A program made the position numbers and the translations under genes. Positions 27,397-28,565 of a DNA stretch of 28,565 bases are shown piece after piece; positions within the stretch are counted from its first letter, which is position 1; the number at the start of each line of letters is the position of its first letter. The stretch spans positions 1 to 28,565 of IMG/VR virus record IMGVR_UViG_3300031565_000266, one strand, 5' to 3'. The DNA comes from a virus. Under the pieces are notes generated by a model. The model had not been told where the DNA came from and did not search any database. It saw only the letters and a program-made list of their open reading frames with translations.

Positions 27397-27730
27397 CGTT
27401 TGCAGTCTCCAATAGTTGCATCGCATGGTGCAGGTGTTCCGCCGCCATTGTGGCGTCGGGTGTCAGTTCATACAGCCACGGCCGTTTTCCGGTTCGGCCC
27501 TGGCCGTCTTTCATGCCGTTGATTCGGTCGCGGCGTTCTTCCGCTGTCAATGGTGCGCGGCTGAACGGGTCGAATTTGCGCCTGGTGGCCAGTTGCAGTT
27601 CCACCAAATCGCACAGCCGGCTGGCCACAGTGGATTCGTTCACGCCAGTGGCCAGGCTGACCAGGCTGACGGTCGCCGGCTGCATTTCGCGCAGGGCGAT
27701 CATGGTTTCAAATAGTGCGGTTCGGATCAT
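27362..27730 (-). CDS. Winged-helix or HTH early protein, 122 aa
   Basis: Residues about 17-50 (QPATVSLVSLATGVNESTVA, SRLCDLVELQLATRR) form a helix-turn-helix with a following wing-like strand (KRPWLYELTPDATMAAEHLH). The layout resembles MarR- or replication-type winged helices. The ATG at 27730 has GAGGGGAA in a 6-bp GTGAG-loop hairpin (27733-27749). Being the second leftward gene after the XRE regulator, it may be a transcription regulator or replication protein. Confidence 0.68.
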   Translation of the reverse strand: MIRTALFETMIALREMQPATVSLVSLATGVNESTVASRLCDLVELQLATRRKFDPFSRAPLTAEERRDRINGMKDGQGRTGKRPWLYELTPDATMAAEHLHHAMQLLETANDERQQQTRRTA

Positions 27731-27732
27731 GG

Positions 27733-27749
27733 GTTCCCCTCACGGAAAC
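27733..27749 (-). promoter_or_regulatory. Start-associated GTGAG-loop hairpin before the HTH gene
   Basis: Arms GTTTCC and GGGAAC form six pairs (one U-G) around the loop GTGAG. The hairpin ends 2 nt before the ATG at 27730, so its folding could hide the ribosome site GAGGGG. Confidence 0.6.
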
Positions 27750-27757
27750 GGCCGTGG

Positions 27758-28015
27758 TCACACGGCGATGATGTGGTCCCTGGTTGGTTTCTTGCGTTCT
27801 TCCCGCCGCGCATAGGTCGGATCGTAGCAGTGGGCCACCGGCACTTTGCCGCCATAGTGATCGAACAGCGCCCTGGCGGTTTGCCTGGTCGGCGCGACTT
27901 CGCCGGCTTCGATTCTATACAGCGTGGACCGATTCACGCCGATGGCATTGGCCACCTGCTGCACGGTTTGTTTCGGTTTCAGTGTTTCGCGGTGTCTTTG
28001 CAGCAGTGTTTTCAT
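27758..28015 (-). CDS. XRE-family (Cro/CI-like) regulator, 85 aa
   Basis: The start is the ATG at 28015; the open frame further upstream runs through the control region and is not used. Residues about 12-50 contain a helix-turn-helix (KQTVQQVANAIGVNRSTLYR, IEAGEVAPTRQTARALFDHY). The C-terminal part is short and basic, with no peptidase domain, so it is Cro-like in size rather than a full CI repressor. It is transcribed divergently from the rightward operon. The ATG lies at the predicted transcription start, so the mRNA is probably leaderless, and no ribosome site is visible. Confidence 0.84.
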   Translation of the reverse strand: MKTLLQRHRETLKPKQTVQQVANAIGVNRSTLYRIEAGEVAPTRQTARALFDHYGGKVPVAHCYDPTYARREERKKPTRDHIIAV

Positions 28016-28021
28016 GTGCGC

Positions 28022-28049
28022 AATGTAGCATGAAACGCGACAGCGGCAA
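28022..28049 (-). promoter_or_regulatory. Leftward extended -10 promoter of the XRE gene
   Basis: The minus strand reads TTGCCG (28049-28044), a 16-bp spacer, then TGC-TACATT with the -10 at 28027-28022. The first base 7 nt after the -10 is the A of the regulator ATG at 28015, predicting a leaderless transcript. Confidence 0.62.
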
Positions 28050-28084
28050 CAGTCCCAAAGTGTGACCGAATTCCGGCGAAATCT

Positions 28085-28098
28085 GTGACGGCCATCAC
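28085..28098. promoter_or_regulatory. Operator-like palindrome 1
   Basis: GTGACGGCCATCAC is a 14-bp palindrome with 12 matching positions. It sits in the middle of the divergent region and could bind the XRE dimer. Confidence 0.45.
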
Positions 28099-28104
28099 GC
28101 CCGG

Positions 28105-28128
28105 AAGTGTGCACCGCGTGCGACACTT
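28105..28128. promoter_or_regulatory. Operator-like palindrome 2
   Basis: AAGTGTGCAC and GTGCGACACTT are inverted copies apart from one extra base, around a CGC centre. A third half-site CAAAGTGT occurs at 28056. It could bind the XRE dimer or the 122-aa HTH protein. Confidence 0.45.
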
Positions 28129-28133
28129 TGACC

Positions 28134-28152
28134 GTGGACGCACCCTTTGGAG
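28134..28152 (+). repeat. Leader element of the rightward operon
   Basis: GTGGACGCACCCTTTGGAG precedes the ATG at 28161; its GGAG is the ribosome site. A 17/19 copy lies at 21475-21493 in the same orientation. Confidence 0.55.
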
Positions 28153-28160
28153 TCACCGAA

Positions 28161-28412
28161 ATGAACATCGAACAAGTCACCAACACCGAAATTTTCATGG
28201 AAGGCGACAGCACCATCACCGTGGAAACGCTGGTCATCGTCGAATCCATCACCCTGTGGACGCCGGAAGACGAACAGGAATTCACGCCCATGTTCGCGCC
28301 GATGTTCGCGCCCGACTACGCCGAAACGCTGGTCATCCGCGTGATCGCTGCCGCGCCGTTCATTGCGCCGGTGATCCTGGACGTGTGCGGCCGTCAAACG
28401 TGGGTGTGCTGA
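28161..28412 (+). CDS. First gene of the rightward operon, hypothetical 83 aa
   Basis: The start is the ATG at 28161 with GGAG 8 nt upstream. The product begins MNIEQVTNTEIFMEGDSTIT, is acidic and strand-rich (VETLVIVESITLWTPEDEQE), has a short repeat FTPMFAPMFAPDY, and ends DVCGRQTWVC. No known family is recognised. Its position opposite an XRE regulator is where Cro-type or early host-takeover proteins lie; function is unknown. The stop overlaps the next ATG as TGATG. Confidence 0.7.
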   Translation: MNIEQVTNTEIFMEGDSTITVETLVIVESITLWTPEDEQEFTPMFAPMFAPDYAETLVIRVIAAAPFIAPVILDVCGRQTWVC

Positions 28413-28565
28413 TGGCGACCCGATTGCGCGATCCACGCCAGGCTGAACGCCGAATCGACAGCCAGGCGGCGCCTGTGGGCCTGTGTGACGATTTGGCGCC
28501 GATGCTGGCCACTTTCCACGCCGCGGCCCTGTTCACGGTCCTGGACGCCCTGCGGCGTTCCCTGG
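28412..28565 (+). CDS. Second rightward gene, partial at right edge
   Basis: The ATG at 28412 overlaps the previous stop as TGATG. Fifty-one codons are visible: MATRLRDPRQAERRIDSQAA, then PVGLCDDLAPMLATFHAAAL and FTVLDALRRSL. The frame stays open to the window edge. Basic N terminus followed by a helical segment; function cannot be judged from this fragment. Confidence 0.68.
   Translation, partial: MATRLRDPRQAERRIDSQAAPVGLCDDLAPMLATFHAAALFTVLDALRRSL

Larger units (their letters stand above)
28016..28160. promoter_or_regulatory. 145-bp divergent control region
   Basis: It lies between the leftward XRE regulator and the rightward operon. It contains a leftward extended -10 promoter, two palindromes, three TGTG-based direct repeats 23-24 bp apart (28061, 28084, 28108) and the rightward leader element. 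No good sigma70 -10 was found for the rightward gene. Confidence 0.6.

Noticed and set aside
1-28565. CRISPR array, tRNA, rRNA, insertion sequence, integrase or attachment site
   Set aside because: No regularly spaced long repeats, cloverleaf-like segments, transposase or recombinase motifs were seen on either strand.

Overview
The window is a densely packed segment of a double-stranded DNA tailed-phage genome (or prophage). By eye it is about 60% GC and carries essentially no host-like genes. Terminase, portal, Mu gpF-like head protein, scaffold, HK97-type capsid protein, neck proteins, tail tube protein and a frameshifted tail assembly chaperone occur in siphovirus order, so a long non-contractile tail is expected. 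The lysis module contains a lipobox protein and an Rz/Rz1-like overlapping pair, which points to a Gram-negative host, probably a GC-rich Pseudomonadota. No integrase, tRNA, CRISPR array, IS element or rRNA was seen, and the host genus cannot be read from the sequence.

Almost everything is on the minus strand, transcribed from right (28.0 kb) to left. Regulation and early genes: an XRE-type regulator (27758-28015) faces a rightward operon (28161 to the right edge) across a 145-bp divergent control region. Leftward early genes (21523-27730) include an HTH protein, several small Cys-rich proteins, a 41-aa membrane peptide, an ERF single-strand annealing protein with a helper protein, a PD-(D/E)XK nuclease, a C2H2 zinc-finger microprotein and a DUF7694-type protein. 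Lysis (17958-21394): M15-type endolysin, several membrane or exported proteins (holin candidates), a candidate spanin pair and three mini membrane proteins. Packaging and head (9721-17775): two basic microproteins, a DUF1064 nuclease, a 174-bp noncoding region with four 21-bp-spaced iterons, a ParB-like protein, a zinc-ribbon protein, TerS, TerL, portal, gpF-like protein, scaffold and capsid. Accessory virion genes (4188-9655) include an 893-aa fibre-like protein. Neck and tail (1-4178): adaptor, stopper, gp10-like protein, tail terminator, tail tube, then the chaperone with a -1 frameshift site and an extension that leaves the window. The tape measure gene should lie just beyond the left edge.

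Most genes are coupled by ATGA, GTGA, TGATG or TAATG overlaps. I used these overlaps to fix starts, and they reveal several genes of 20-60 codons. The longest noncoding stretches are 17048-17221 (174 bp), 28016-28160 (145 bp) and 21395-21522 (128 bp); no gap exceeds 300 bp.

Three sequence-level signals stand out. First, the trinucleotide GAG/CTC is almost absent on both strands in every frame (about 45 by hand count against roughly 900 expected), and many of the survivors sit in ribosome binding sites. Second, a repeated hairpin with the loop GTGAG lies next to start codons. Third, iterons of TCGTNCCG recur every 21 bp upstream of the ParB-like and terminase genes.
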